Source of the DNA: Vulcanimicrobiota bacterium
GTDB lineage: Bacteria > Vulcanimicrobiota > Vulcanimicrobiia > Vulcanimicrobiales > Vulcanimicrobiaceae
DNA: 64,000 nucleotides
Direction: 5' to 3'
NCBI GenBank assembly: GCA_003161435.1
Contig: PMOS01000012.1
Span: forward strand, 124,001-188,000
The translations under genes and the position numbers were made by a program. This document shows positions 1-9,979 of this stretch, piece by piece. Each line of letters opens with the position of its first letter. Positions within the stretch are counted from its first letter, which is position 1. The notes under the pieces are model-generated. The model had not been told where the DNA came from and ran no database searches. It saw nothing but the letters and a program-made list of their open reading frames with translations.

Positions 1-899
<899 letters not shown>

Positions 900-900
900 C

Positions 901-937
901 AGGCAAGAAAGAAGCGCGCCGGCGAGCGGCGCGCTTC
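901..937 (-). terminator. Hairpin with T-rich tail between rpmE and prfA
   Basis: On the minus strand a 10-bp stem (GAAGCGCGCC paired with GGCGCGCTTC, 911-920 and 928-937, 7-nt loop) is followed by TTTCTTGCCT. This looks like a Rho-independent terminator or attenuator after rpmE. It ends only 2 bases before the prfA start, so it may also mask the prfA ribosome binding site. The structure is seen; the function is inferred. Confidence 0.55.
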
Positions 938-957
938 GGTGGTCCGTACGGGGTGCG

Positions 958-1242
958 CTAAAGTGCGGCCGAACCGGCCTCCGAGGCTTGTTCCGCCTGC
1001 TTGCGCGTCTTGCGCTCGGCAGCCTCGGCCTTCTTCTTGTCGGCCATGGCGGCGCGCTGGTTGAATTTCTCGACGCGGCCCGCCGTATCGAGGAACTTCT
1101 GCTGCCCGGTCCATAGCGGATGACAGGTTGAGCAAACTTCGACCGCGATCGTCGGTGACGTCGATCCGGTGGTGAACTGGGCACCGCAAGCGCACGTAAC
1201 GTGGGCTTCCGGATACCATTTGGGGTGACCCTTGGTCTTCAC
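958..1242 (-). CDS. rpmE: 50S ribosomal protein L31 (zinc-binding type)
   Basis: 94 residues. L31 is a small protein of the large ribosomal subunit. The zinc-ribbon cysteines are all present: Cys17 and Cys19 in CACG, Cys37 and Cys40 in CSTC, so this is the C+ (zinc) paralogue. The ATG at 1242 opens [13 protein letters not shown]. The tail after residue 65 is long, charged and Ala-rich ([16 protein letters not shown]), longer than in the usual 70-residue L31. The gene precedes prfA on the same strand. Confidence 0.93.
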   Translation of the reverse strand: MKTKGHPKWYPEAHVTCACGAQFTTGSTSPTIAVEVCSTCHPLWTGQQKFLDTAGRVEKFNQRAAMADKKKAEAAERKTRKQAEQASEAGSAAL

Positions 1243-1264
1243 AGCCCACCTATTTTATCACCGC

Positions 1265-1309
1265 GTGCAAGAGGAGCCGGGGACCGCAGTCCACCGGCTC
1301 CTCTTGCAC
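1265..1309 (-). terminator. Perfect 16-bp hairpin after the S53 protease gene
   Basis: GTGCAAGAGGAGCCGG (1265-1280) and its exact reverse complement (1294-1309) flank a 13-nt loop. It lies 20 bases past the stop of the S53 protease gene and just upstream of rpmE. No long T-run follows on either strand. On the minus strand the next bases contain GATAAAAT (about 1251-1258), a possible -10 for rpmE. Best read as a terminator or mRNA-stabilising 3' structure. Confidence 0.6.
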
Positions 1310-1329
1310 GGAGAGAACGGAGCGGCCGG

Positions 1330-3387
1330 CTAGACGCCGACGACCGTTTGAATCAGGTGCCGGGCGAACGGAACGCCGATCCCGGTCATCTGATCGTAGC
1401 CCGTACCCGCGTTGAAGCCGGGGTCCGGCGTCGGCACCGGGTTGGGGCAGGTCCCGACCTGACCGGGGTTGACGCGGCACGGTATGACGCCGTTGTTGCC
1501 GAAGGTGACGTCATAGAACGTCGCCGGGTATTGCGTCGCGTTGTTATAGATCTTGTACAGCACCGGACCGGGGTTGCCGAGACGGTAGGTTCCGGCGGGG
1601 CCCTTGCAGCTCGTCGTCACCTTGCAGGCTGACAGGACGAGCGCCCACATCGCCGCCATTTCGGGCGCCGCGACGCTCGTGCCGCCGTAGCCGCCGGAGC
1701 CCGCGAAGCCGAAGTCGGCGTTGACGATCGTCGAGACGCTGGTGACCGGATCGCCGTTGAGCGAGATATCGGGCTGGTTGCGGAACGAACCGGTAATCCC
1801 CGGGCCGGTCTGCCAGCTGGGCAGCGGGATGTAGGCCGACAGCCCGCCACCCGAACCGCTCGATCCGGCATCGGTCTGGAAACCCCAGCCGGTGATCGGT
1901 CCGATGAAGCGCCCGGCGTTGTCGACCGGCGTGGTGACGCCGCCGACGCTCATCACGTCGGCGGAGCTCGCCGGCCACGAGACGCACTGGTTGTTGACAG
2001 CGCCGGTAACCGCCGGCCGCGCGCAGCCTTGGGCCCCGGCATCGCCGGAGCTCACGAAGGTCGCGACGCCTTCAGCGGCCAGCGCGGCGTATTCCAGCAC
2101 GCCGAAAGACGTGGCGGAATACGCACCCTTGCTATCGGTGAAGTAGAACGCTTCTCCCAACTCGCTGCCGCCGAAGCTGAGCGAGAGGATGTCGGGACCG
2201 GCCCCGCCGCCGGTATTGTCGGCGATCGCCTGCTCGATCGAGTCGTCGGCCTCCGAAAGCCCGATGTACGCGTAGCCGTACCCGGTCGCCGGGTTGGGCG
2301 GGCACGTGCTGACGGTCGGGGAACCGCACTCGTCGGGGACGTAGGCGAGGTAGAAGTCGGTCTCGGCGTCAGGCGCAAGCAGCGCCTGCTCGGTATCGAT
2401 CTGGGCCTCAGCGTCCTCGGGGTTGCAAGCCGGCAACGCGCCGTTGCACGGAGCCGTCACCGGCGGCGGGGTCGCCGTGGGTGAGCCGGTTCCGACCGGC
2501 GTGGTGTTCGCGGCGGCGGCCGAAGAGGCCGGAACGACCTTCAAGGCTCCCGCCCCTTTGCGTCCGAGGATCGCATTTGGCCAGTTGAACGTCGCCTTGT
2601 ACGAAGCGAGGTCATTGGGGTCGACCGGACCGGTCCCGATGATTCCCAGCTTGACGCCCGCACCGGTGAAGCCGGCCGCATAGGCGCTGGTATAGTCGAA
2701 GGCGGTCGCGATCTGCTCCGGCGTGTACCCGCCGGTCAAGTTGTTCCCTTGTCCGCGCGGCGCCGGGACCATCGCCCGGTACTGCGCGGCCTTCGAGAGA
2801 TCTTTGACCAGGTTTCCGATTGCGACGACCGGGACCGTCGACGGGAGCTGCGGCGTCGTCTTCGGCCCGATCAGCAGCCCTTTGGCACCCTGGTAGGTCA
2901 CCAGCGTCGTGCCGAACGCGCGCTCGACGTCGGCCTGCTTGCCGCTGACCGAGAGCACGAGCTTCTGCGGCCATCCGCCGACCTTCAGGCCGAACCCGCG
3001 GAAATAGGTCGCGGCGGCCGCGTAGTCGGCGTCCGTCGCGCCGTAGCGCGCGCCGATGAGCGAGGACGAGAGGAACTGCCGGTAGAGCCCCGAGGTCGGA
3101 TCGCTGGCCGACTTGGCGTAGGTTTCGAGACCGGCGCCATTTTGCAACCGCACCATCGCTTGGAAGTGGACGGTCCCCAGCGATGCGGCGCCGCGCTGGC
3201 TCGCGCCGGTGAGCATGCTCGCGCCGTAGGCGAGCGTGCCGACTGACCCGCTGAGCGAGCCGGGGCCCGTTTGGGTCGGTGCGGTGGACGTCGGGACGAC
3301 GGCCGCATGGCCGCCGCCACCACCGCACGCGGGGAGAACGAGGGCGAGCGCAAGCGTGCTCGCCAGGATGATGGAACGTTGGAACAT
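1330..3387 (-). CDS. S53 family (sedolisin/kumamolisin-type) protease, lipoprotein
   Basis: 685 residues. A secreted serine-carboxyl endopeptidase; the family typically works at acid pH. Residues 1-21 form a lipoprotein signal ending LVLPAC (Cys21), followed by a Gly-rich tether. Residues about 60-205 match the S53 pro-domain. The catalytic domain carries the acid pair Glu327 and Asp331 (EAQID), the oxyanion Asp449 (SSGDAG) and the nucleophile Ser571 in GTSVAAP. The C-terminal AGTGYDQMTGIG resembles the calcium-site end. A roughly 30-residue Ala/Thr/Pro-rich insertion (about 285-312) precedes the Glu/Asp motif. Its ATG shares one base with the stop of the upstream lipoprotein gene (TGATG), indicating co-translation. 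The peptidase fold looks complete. Confidence 0.92.
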   Translation of the reverse strand: MFQRSIILASTLALALVLPACGGGGGHAAVVPTSTAPTQTGPGSLSGSVGTLAYGASMLTGASQRGAASLGTVHFQAMVRLQNGAGLETYAKSASDPTSGLYRQFLSSSLIGARYGATDADYAAAATYFRGFGLKVGGWPQKLVLSVSGKQADVERAFGTTLVTYQGAKGLLIGPKTTPQLPSTVPVVAIGNLVKDLSKAAQYRAMVPAPRGQGNNLTGGYTPEQIATAFDYTSAYAAGFTGAGVKLGIIGTGPVDPNDLASYKATFNWPNAILGRKGAGALKVVPASSAAAANTTPVGTGSPTATPPPVTAPCNGALPACNPEDAEAQIDTEQALLAPDAETDFYLAYVPDECGSPTVSTCPPNPATGYGYAYIGLSEADDSIEQAIADNTGGGAGPDILSLSFGGSELGEAFYFTDSKGAYSATSFGVLEYAALAAEGVATFVSSGDAGAQGCARPAVTGAVNNQCVSWPASSADVMSVGGVTTPVDNAGRFIGPITGWGFQTDAGSSGSGGGLSAYIPLPSWQTGPGITGSFRNQPDISLNGDPVTSVSTIVNADFGFAGSGGYGGTSVAAPEMAAMWALVLSACKVTTSCKGPAGTYRLGNPGPVLYKIYNNATQYPATFYDVTFGNNGVIPCRVNPGQVGTCPNPVPTPDPGFNAGTGYDQMTGIGVPFARHLIQTVVGV

Positions 3388-5495
3388 CAGAGCTTCCCTC
3401 GAAGGGTCCGGCTGAGCGCCGAGAGGCGGTTCGCCTGTTTTTGGCGGACCTGCGCTGCGACGTGGTCGAAGCGCGCGCGGAGCGCGCCGGCGACCGGAAG
3501 CCGCAGACCGGTCGATGTGGATTGCGTGCTACGTCCCGCGGACTGCGCCGTCGTGCCGGCCAGCGAGAGGCTTTCTGTCACGCTGTCGGTCTCATATGGC
3601 GTGGGGCTCAGCGGGCGCTTGAGGATCGTCGCACCCTCCTGGCCGCTGAAGTCGTAGAACGTGTTGACGGTGTCGCTCAGGACGATGCACACGGTACCGG
3701 GACCCGCCTGATCGTAGCTCTTGATCGTTCGGGTCTCGGTCTGGCCGAGCGCGGTGTCGAGGCTGGTGTACGTCTCCTTCACGAGCGTCGCGCTGGTGGC
3801 CGTTCCGAACGGCGTGCACGACGCGTCGAGCGACGACTGCGGCGTGATCGTCACCGTGTCGCTGAACAACGTCGACGGGACGCTCGTCCCATACCAGGGA
3901 TAGTTCTTGGCGGTACCGAGCGACGCGATCTTTTGGAAGTTGTTGTTGAGCTCGTAGATGTTCTCTACCACGTCGTACTTGACCGGGTACGGCGAGCTTG
4001 CGTCAGGCGCTACCGGCTCGAGATCGTACTCGATCGGCGTAGCGTTGAGCAGTACCTGAGCGATGCCCAGACCGCTCGAGCTCTGCTGGTAGAAACCCGG
4101 AAATCCGTTGGTCCAGATCTCCATCTGGTACTGGTTGAGCGGATCGCTGACGCGCACGATCGTCGGCTGGGTCGGATTTCCTAGATTGTCGTAACCGGGA
4201 TTGCCGGGATCGGTCTCGGTGTAGGTGCTCTGCGCGTCGTTGGTCAGCGTTGTCCCGACGGCCTCGGGGATCGCAGTGAGTGCGCCGTTGTTCGCGCCGT
4301 AGTCGGTTTCATACGAGACCTGGGTAGCGGGCTCGACCGAGGCGCTCTTGACCGTGCGCACGACATAGGCGTTCGCGCCGGTACTCTTATACGCGAGCTG
4401 TGTCTGCGTCTTGGTCTCGAGATCGGTGAGCGAGGCGTGATCGACCTCGTCCGTGTTGAGCGTGTAGTTCACGCCGTCCGTCGTTCCGGTCGAGGCGACC
4501 GTCTGGTTCACCTTGGCCGTGGTGGTCGACGTGACCGGCGCAGGGGTTCCGCCCGGTACCGGAGCGAGGTTGTCGGTCAGCACCGTCGTCATCGTCCCTG
4601 TGTAGGTGAACGTGTCGCCGCTGCCGGCCGGACGCACCGAACCGTTGACGGAGACGGCGAGCTTGCCGGTGAGGCCGCGCGCCGCATCGGTTGCAACGAC
4701 GTTGCCGGTTCCGTCGGAGGGGCCGGCGGTCAGGACCCCGGTACTCGCATTGATCGTTCCGATGCCGGGATTGTCGACCGTGAAGGTCACGGTGCCGGCC
4801 GGCAAAATCGGGAAACCGTTGCCGTCGGTGTCGACACCGGTATAGCTTCCGGTCGTGAGCGTGCCGACGGTCGTGGGTCCGGTCATCACGAGGGTGAAAG
4901 TCGGGGCGGCTTGTGGCAACGCGGTCACGTAGAACGCGTACAGCGTGTTCGCAGCCAGTGTTATGCCGGCGTACTTGACGTTGTCGTCCTCGGTCGCCAG
5001 ATTACTGGACCACGTCACGGTGTCGACATCCCCGAAGGCGTTTGTGCCGTAGCCTGCTAGGCGGAACACTGATCCACTCGCGGCGTTGGCTGTCGTAAGC
5101 GACGCTTGCAGCGGCTTGAGCAACGGAACGCCGCCGTCGCTGAGCGAGAACGAGGAAATCAGGATCGCGTCGCTCGACACGCTGCGCGTCGCGCGCTTGG
5201 CCAGCGTCTGCTTCGCGTTCGCCGCTAACGTCTTCGGGATTGCAGAGTTCGCATAGACGGTCAACGAGAACGTCGCCGTCGACGCCACGGCACCCGCAGG
5301 GACCTTGACGGTTACCGTCTGCACGCCGAGCGTAGCACTCACCGAACCACCCGCCGGGGTGATCGATTGCGACTGCGTAATTTGGGTCGGCAGCGCCGTC
5401 CCCGTGCTGTTCGGAGTAAAACTTGAACCGCCGCCCTGGCAGCCGGCAAGCGCCAAGGCGGTGATAGACAGAATTGCGCCGCATCCATATCTCAA
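3387..5495 (-). CDS. Large lipoprotein with an Ig-like (Big_2-type) segment
   Basis: 702 residues, function unknown. The N-terminus is a lipoprotein signal (MRYGCGAILSITALALAGC, lipobox LAGC) followed by a Gly/Ser/Thr-rich linker. Residues about 195-285 read like a bacterial Ig-like repeat (GSYTGVDTDGNGFPILPAGT...), with many Thr/Ser/Val beta-strand patterns before and after it. The C-terminus ends in a basic stretch (RARFDHVAAQVRQKQANR). The gene is coupled by a one-base stop/start overlap to the S53 protease, so the pair may form an exported protease and partner or substrate-binding protein. No catalytic motif was recognised. Confidence 0.75.
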   Translation of the reverse strand: MRYGCGAILSITALALAGCQGGGSSFTPNSTGTALPTQITQSQSITPAGGSVSATLGVQTVTVKVPAGAVASTATFSLTVYANSAIPKTLAANAKQTLAKRATRSVSSDAILISSFSLSDGGVPLLKPLQASLTTANAASGSVFRLAGYGTNAFGDVDTVTWSSNLATEDDNVKYAGITLAANTLYAFYVTALPQAAPTFTLVMTGPTTVGTLTTGSYTGVDTDGNGFPILPAGTVTFTVDNPGIGTINASTGVLTAGPSDGTGNVVATDAARGLTGKLAVSVNGSVRPAGSGDTFTYTGTMTTVLTDNLAPVPGGTPAPVTSTTTAKVNQTVASTGTTDGVNYTLNTDEVDHASLTDLETKTQTQLAYKSTGANAYVVRTVKSASVEPATQVSYETDYGANNGALTAIPEAVGTTLTNDAQSTYTETDPGNPGYDNLGNPTQPTIVRVSDPLNQYQMEIWTNGFPGFYQQSSSGLGIAQVLLNATPIEYDLEPVAPDASSPYPVKYDVVENIYELNNNFQKIASLGTAKNYPWYGTSVPSTLFSDTVTITPQSSLDASCTPFGTATSATLVKETYTSLDTALGQTETRTIKSYDQAGPGTVCIVLSDTVNTFYDFSGQEGATILKRPLSPTPYETDSVTESLSLAGTTAQSAGRSTQSTSTGLRLPVAGALRARFDHVAAQVRQKQANRLSALSRTLRGKL

Positions 5496-5746
5496 AACGC
5501 CGGTACCTCACAGAGATAGCGAAACACCCAAAAGCGACCTCGGCCGGAACCGGGCCAGGTGTGCCGAGCGTTACATCGCGGTCGGGGTTCGCTGCGCCTG
5601 CTCGCAGGTGTGCGAGATGCGACAATTGACGCACTGCGTCGGTCAGGTTTCGGTTAAGACCGCCCGAGGCGGACCGCCGGGATGATCGACGCCGTCGTTT
5701 GCGAACACAGAGAGCCGTTCCGCACCCAACCCCAGAAGAGGTCCCG
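5496..5746. promoter_or_regulatory. Divergent intergenic region
   Basis: About 250 bases separate the minus-strand lipoprotein/S53 pair from the plus-strand LuxE/LuxC operon, so promoters for both should lie here. A TTGACG (near 5625) could be a plus-strand -35, but no convincing -10 follows at the right distance. A short inverted repeat, CCGCC/GGCGG, lies near 5660-5672. No gene was seen. Confidence 0.35.
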
Positions 5747-6379
5747 TTGAACCTTCGTCAGCTCGCGCTCGCCGGGCTCGCCGCCTTCGCCGTCGGCGGC
5801 ACCGCCATGGCGCAGACCGGCCCCTCGGCCCAGGTGACCCCTCCGCCGAGCGGCATCATCACCCCGCCCCCGCTGACGATCGCGACGCCGGCTGCCAGCG
5901 GCAGCCCGGCGGCCGGCCGGCGCGGCCGTCGCAATTCGAGCCCGGAGCCCGCGGCAAGTCCCAGCGACACGCCCGAGCCGCCGCAGTTCTCGACGATGGA
6001 CGGCGTCTGGGAGGTCCAGCTTCAGCCGCTCAACGGCTCGTACAAGGTGACCTACTCGCATCTGCTGGTCACCCAGAAGGGCGACGACCTGAGCGGGACC
6101 TGGATCCGGGCGAACAACGACAAGGTGCCGTTCACCGGAACGTTCGACGGGCGGCTCTTCAAGCTGACCGCGACGGACGTCAAGAAGAACACCTGGACGA
6201 TGGCCGGCTACGCGGAGAACTTCTCGGACATGGTCGGGCTCTTGATCGGGGCGACCCCCGGCGACAAAGGGACGCCATTCACCGCCTCGCACCGCAAGAA
6301 GGAACGGCTCACCGAGGTGGGCACCGGCCGCAAAGGCGGCGGCAGCAGCGCTCCCCCCACCGCACCACCCCCGCACTGA
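5747..6379 (+). CDS. Exported protein of unknown function
   Basis: About 210 residues. I chose the TTG at 5747 because AAGAGG lies just upstream and it opens directly into a signal peptide (NLRQLALAGLAAFAVGGTAMAQ, cleavage after AMA). An upstream ATG at 5699 would add 16 residues before the signal. After a Pro/Ser-rich, low-complexity segment (about 25-85) comes a compact domain with alternating hydrophobic residues (DGVWEVQLQPLNGSYKVTYS, then GTWIRANNDKVPFTGTFDG), suggesting a small beta-barrel or lipocalin-like fold. It leads an operon with the LuxE/LuxC-like genes, 10 bases ahead of the next start. Confidence 0.7.
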   Translation: MNLRQLALAGLAAFAVGGTAMAQTGPSAQVTPPPSGIITPPPLTIATPAASGSPAAGRRGRRNSSPEPAASPSDTPEPPQFSTMDGVWEVQLQPLNGSYKVTYSHLLVTQKGDDLSGTWIRANNDKVPFTGTFDGRLFKLTATDVKKNTWTMAGYAENFSDMVGLLIGATPGDKGTPFTASHRKKERLTEVGTGRKGGGSSAPPTAPPPH

Positions 6380-6388
6380 ACCCCTGAC

Positions 6389-7477
6389 GTGCCGGCCGCC
6401 GCCGCGCTCGACGCGCGCATCCTCGCGGCGATCGGCGCGTACGCCCTCGACGACGGCGCCTTCCTCGACCTGGCACGCGCGTTGTTCGCGCACCAGGTCG
6501 AGGCGAACGCGCCGTACGCCGCGTTCGCGCGCACACAGGGCTTCGACGCGAACCGCCTGCCCGGCGGTATCGAACGCATCCCCGCCGTCCCCGCCGCGGC
6601 CTTCAAGGAGGCGCGGCTCGCGGCGTTCCCGCCCGAGCGCACCGCGACGTGGTTCGAGACGAGCGGAACGACGACGCACGGGCTCAGCGGTCGCCACGAG
6701 TTCGACACGACGCGCCTATACGAAGCGGCGCTGCTCGCGTCGTTCGATCGCATGCTAATCGCCGACGGCGCCCGGTTGCGCTACCTCAACCTCGTCCCCG
6801 ATCCGCGTGAGCGCCCGCACAGCTCGCTGGGATTCATGATGGACGTCGTCGCACGCCGTCGCGGCGATGGCGCGGGCGGCTGGTACCTGCACGCGGACGT
6901 GCTCGACGCCGACGCGTTTGCCGGCGCCGTCCGCCGTGCGCGCGACGACGGTGCCGCGGTTTGCGTCGCGACGACCGCGTTTGCGCTCGTCGCACTTCTC
7001 GACGCGCTGGCCGAACGCTCGGCCGATCTCGCGCTGCCGGCTGGTTCCCGCGTCATGGAAACCGGCGGGTTCAAGGGGCGCGCCCGCGTCGTCGATCGGG
7101 CAGCGCTGTATCGTGAGACGTCGGCGCGGCTGGCCGTTCCGATCGGTGCGATCGTCGCCGAGTACGGGATGACCGAGCTCTCGTCGCAGTACTACGACGA
7201 CCCGTCCGGGCGCGACACGATCGAGCGGCGCGTGAAGGTTGCGCCGCCGTGGCTGCGCCCGATCGTCGTCGACGGGGACGGCCGTCCCGTCCCTCATGGC
7301 GTCGTCGGCGCGATTCGTCACATCGACCTAGCCAACCGCGGGTCGGTGATCGCGGTCGAAACCGAAGACCTCGGCGCGCTCGTCCCTGCCGGTCTGGTGC
7401 TACTCGGTCGCGAGCAGGGTGCCGAACTGCGCGGCTGCTCGCTGGACGCCGAGACGCTCCTCGCGCGCCGTGGCTGA
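6389..7477 (+). CDS. LuxE-like acyl-protein synthetase
   Basis: 362 residues, GTG start at 6389. In the LuxE family (acyl-protein synthetase, adenylate-forming) ATP activates a fatty acid as acyl-AMP and transfers it to a cysteine of the enzyme and then to the LuxC reductase. The adenylation-type loop ETSGTTTHGLSGRH is at about residues 90-103, and the second core motif AEYGMTELSSQYYDDP at about 254-269. It is followed by a LuxC-like gene overlapping by 8 bases, the partner it would be expected to feed. No luxA, luxB or luxD is present nearby, so bioluminescence is not implied. Confidence 0.85.
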   Translation: MPAAAALDARILAAIGAYALDDGAFLDLARALFAHQVEANAPYAAFARTQGFDANRLPGGIERIPAVPAAAFKEARLAAFPPERTATWFETSGTTTHGLSGRHEFDTTRLYEAALLASFDRMLIADGARLRYLNLVPDPRERPHSSLGFMMDVVARRRGDGAGGWYLHADVLDADAFAGAVRRARDDGAAVCVATTAFALVALLDALAERSADLALPAGSRVMETGGFKGRARVVDRAALYRETSARLAVPIGAIVAEYGMTELSSQYYDDPSGRDTIERRVKVAPPWLRPIVVDGDGRPVPHGVVGAIRHIDLANRGSVIAVETEDLGALVPAGLVLLGREQGAELRGCSLDAETLLARRG

Positions 7478-8684
7478 CGCGTTGCGCGCGCTGCCCGCGC
7501 GGCGCATCGTCGCGCACGTCGCCGACGCGGCGCGGCGCTGGAACGACGCGGACTTCCCGCCACGGGTTCGCGTCACCGCCGAGATCGAACGCCGGCTCGG
7601 CTACAGCACGCCGGTCGTCGAATACGCGCTCGACCGGTTGTTCTTCGCTCTCCGCGCAGTTGAGCTGGAGGCCGCGATCGGCGCCGAGTTGGGCAGCGTC
7701 GAGGCACTCGACGGCGTCGTCGAACGGCGCGGATTGCCCGCGGCTTGGGCGCGCGGCGTCGAGCGCGTCGCGATCGTCTCGAGCGATTCGACGATCGGCG
7801 TCGCCGTCGTGCCGGCGGTGTTCGCGCTGTGCGCGAAATGCGACGTGGTCGTGAAGGACCGCAGCGACGCGCTCGTCGCGGCCTTCTTCTCCTCGCTGGC
7901 CGACGAGCACGCCGCGTTCGCCGCCGCCGCGTCGGCACGCCCGTGGACCGGCGGCGACGATCCGGACGAAGACGCGTTGTTCGCCGGCGCCGACGTCCTA
8001 GTGGCGTTCGGCGGCGACGACGCGCTGCGCGCGATTCGCACGCGCTGCGGTATCGAAACGCGCTTCGTGCCGTTCGGCCACCGCGCCAGCATCGGCCGGC
8101 TCGCCCGCGCCGACCTCGCAGCGCTCGACGACGCGCTCGCCGATCGGATCGTGCGCGACGCGCTGCTGTACGACGGCGAAGGCTGCCTCTCGCTGCACGC
8201 ACTGTTCGTCGATGCCGCCGGATCTGATTTGGCGCGCGTCGCGACCTCGCTCGCGGCAGCGTGCGAACGTGTCGCGCTGGAGTTTCCCGCCGGCGCGCGC
8301 GACGCGCTTCCAACCGCGCGAACAGCGGCGTACCGCAATCTCGCCGTCTTTCGTGCCGCCGGTGGATCCGGCGCGGTGCTTCGCGGCGCCGATGCGACGC
8401 TGGTCATCGACCCGCCGGCCGAAGACGCATTACCGTTTCTTCCGCGCGTACTGCCCGTCTACGGCGGCGACGACGACGCGATCGTGCGCTACGTCGAACG
8501 ACAGCGCCTCCCGGTGCAAGCACTCGGCGTCGTCGCTGCCGATGCGGACGCCGTCACGCTGGCGGCGCGAATCGGCGCAGTGCGCGTCGCGCCGTTCGGC
8601 TCCATGCAGTCGCCGCCGGCGAGCGGTCATCACGGCGGCGCCGCGCGCATCACCGACTTCGTGCGCTGGATCGACACCGCGTGA
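7470..8684 (+). CDS. LuxC-like acyl-CoA/acyl-protein reductase
   Basis: 404 residues from the GTG at 7470, which overlaps the 3' end of the LuxE-like gene; an upstream ATG at 7419 would lie deep inside that gene. The LuxC family reduces fatty acyl thioesters to aldehydes with NADPH and is related to aldehyde dehydrogenases. The nucleophile region GEGCLSLHALFV (Cys239) corresponds to the family's catalytic Cys segment. A Rossmann-like segment (VERVAIVSSDSTIGVAVVPA) lies near residues 95-115. Its stop overlaps the GTG of the aminotransferase gene (GTGA). The likely product is an aldehyde handed to the next enzyme; the actual acyl chain is unknown. Confidence 0.85.
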   Translation: MADALRALPARRIVAHVADAARRWNDADFPPRVRVTAEIERRLGYSTPVVEYALDRLFFALRAVELEAAIGAELGSVEALDGVVERRGLPAAWARGVERVAIVSSDSTIGVAVVPAVFALCAKCDVVVKDRSDALVAAFFSSLADEHAAFAAAASARPWTGGDDPDEDALFAGADVLVAFGGDDALRAIRTRCGIETRFVPFGHRASIGRLARADLAALDDALADRIVRDALLYDGEGCLSLHALFVDAAGSDLARVATSLAAACERVALEFPAGARDALPTARTAAYRNLAVFRAAGGSGAVLRGADATLVIDPPAEDALPFLPRVLPVYGGDDDAIVRYVERQRLPVQALGVVAADADAVTLAARIGAVRVAPFGSMQSPPASGHHGGAARITDFVRWIDTA

Positions 8685-9979
8685 CCGCCGAGCTGGAATC
8701 GATGGTCACCGCGATCCCCGGGCCGCGCTCGCGCACGCTCGCGGCGGAACTCGCGCGTTACGAAGCGCCGGGCGTGACCTATCTGGCCGGCGACTATCCG
8801 GTGTTCTGGGAGCGCGCGGCCGGCGCACTCGTCACCGACGTCGACGGGAATCGCTACCTCGACCTGACATCCGCGTTCGGCGTTGCGGCGACCGGTCACA
8901 CGAATCCGCGGGTCGCGGCCGCGATCGCCGAACAAGCGACGCGCTTGATCCACGGAATGGGCGACGTCCATCCGACCGAGGTTCGCACGAGGCTGCTGGC
9001 GCGGCTCGCGGCGCTGGCCCCCGGAGCGCTGGGCAAGACGTACTTGGCGACCTCCGGCGCGGAGGCGATCGAGTTTGCGCTCAAGACGGCGTTGCTGGCG
9101 TCGGGCAAGCCGCACGCGATCGCGTACCGGGGCGCGTATCACGGCCTGTCGCTCGGCGCGCTCGAGGTCGGCGGGATCGACAAGTTTCGCGCGCCGTTCG
9201 CCCCACTGGTTGCAGAGCACGCGACGTTCTTGCCGTACCCCGACGCCGACGCGACCGTCGATGGTGCGATCGCGGCCGTGCGCGACGCGCTCGACCACGA
9301 CCCGAAGATCGGCGCGGTGATCCTCGAACCGATCCAAGGCCGCGGCGGCGTGGTCGTCCCGCCCGCCGGGTTCTTGCGCGCGCTGCGCGCTTTGTGCGAC
9401 GAGCGCGCGTTGGTGCTGATCCTCGACGAGATCTACACCGGCTTCGGCCGAACCGGCAGCATGTTCGCCTGCGAACGCGAAGGGATCGTCCCCGACCTGC
9501 TGTGCGTCGGCAAAGCGCTGGCCGGCGGCGTACCGCTGGCGGCGACGATCGGCACCGCGCGCGTGATGGACGCGTGGCCGGTCAGCGCCGGGGAAGCGCT
9601 GCACACGTCGACCTTTCTGGGCAACCCGCTCGCCTGCGCCGCCGCGCTGGCAAACCTCGACGAGCTCGCACGGCTCGACGTCGTCGCGCGGGTCGGGGCG
9701 CGCGAAGGCCGGCTCGGCGACCGGCTCACCGCGCTCGCGTCGTCGCCGAGCGTGCGTGCCGTGCGCGGCGTCGGATTCCTGTGGGCCGTGGAGTTCGACC
9801 GGCCGGAGTTCGCGAACCGCGTCGTCGTGCGCGGCCTCGCACGCGGCGTCATCCTGTTGCAATCCGGTCCGACCGGTACGTCGATCACGGTCGCGCCGCC
9901 GCTCACGATCGAAGACGTGCAACTCGAACGCGCGCTCGACTTGTTCGAACAAACCATCCGCGAGACGGAGGAAACCTAG
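8681..9979 (+). CDS. Class III PLP-dependent aminotransferase
   Basis: 432 residues from the GTG at 8681 (GTGA overlap); an ATG at 8702 is an alternative start. It belongs to the acetylornithine/GABA/omega-amino-acid transaminase fold. The PLP-binding lysine is Lys278 in CVGKALAGGVPLAA. The cofactor-phosphate loop SGAEAIEFALK and the aspartate motif LILDEIYTGFGRTG are both present. Sitting immediately after an acyl reductase, it could convert a fatty or functionalised aldehyde to an amine, but this substrate is inferred from context only. Its TAG shares a base with the GTG of the next gene. Confidence 0.88.
   Translation: MTAELESMVTAIPGPRSRTLAAELARYEAPGVTYLAGDYPVFWERAAGALVTDVDGNRYLDLTSAFGVAATGHTNPRVAAAIAEQATRLIHGMGDVHPTEVRTRLLARLAALAPGALGKTYLATSGAEAIEFALKTALLASGKPHAIAYRGAYHGLSLGALEVGGIDKFRAPFAPLVAEHATFLPYPDADATVDGAIAAVRDALDHDPKIGAVILEPIQGRGGVVVPPAGFLRALRALCDERALVLILDEIYTGFGRTGSMFACEREGIVPDLLCVGKALAGGVPLAATIGTARVMDAWPVSAGEALHTSTFLGNPLACAAALANLDELARLDVVARVGAREGRLGDRLTALASSPSVRAVRGVGFLWAVEFDRPEFANRVVVRGLARGVILLQSGPTGTSITVAPPLTIEDVQLERALDLFEQTIRETEET

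Noticed and set aside
6389..8684. Bioluminescence operon
   Set aside because: LuxE- and LuxC-like genes are present but there is no luxA, luxB or luxD; the partners are an aminotransferase and an oxidoreductase.
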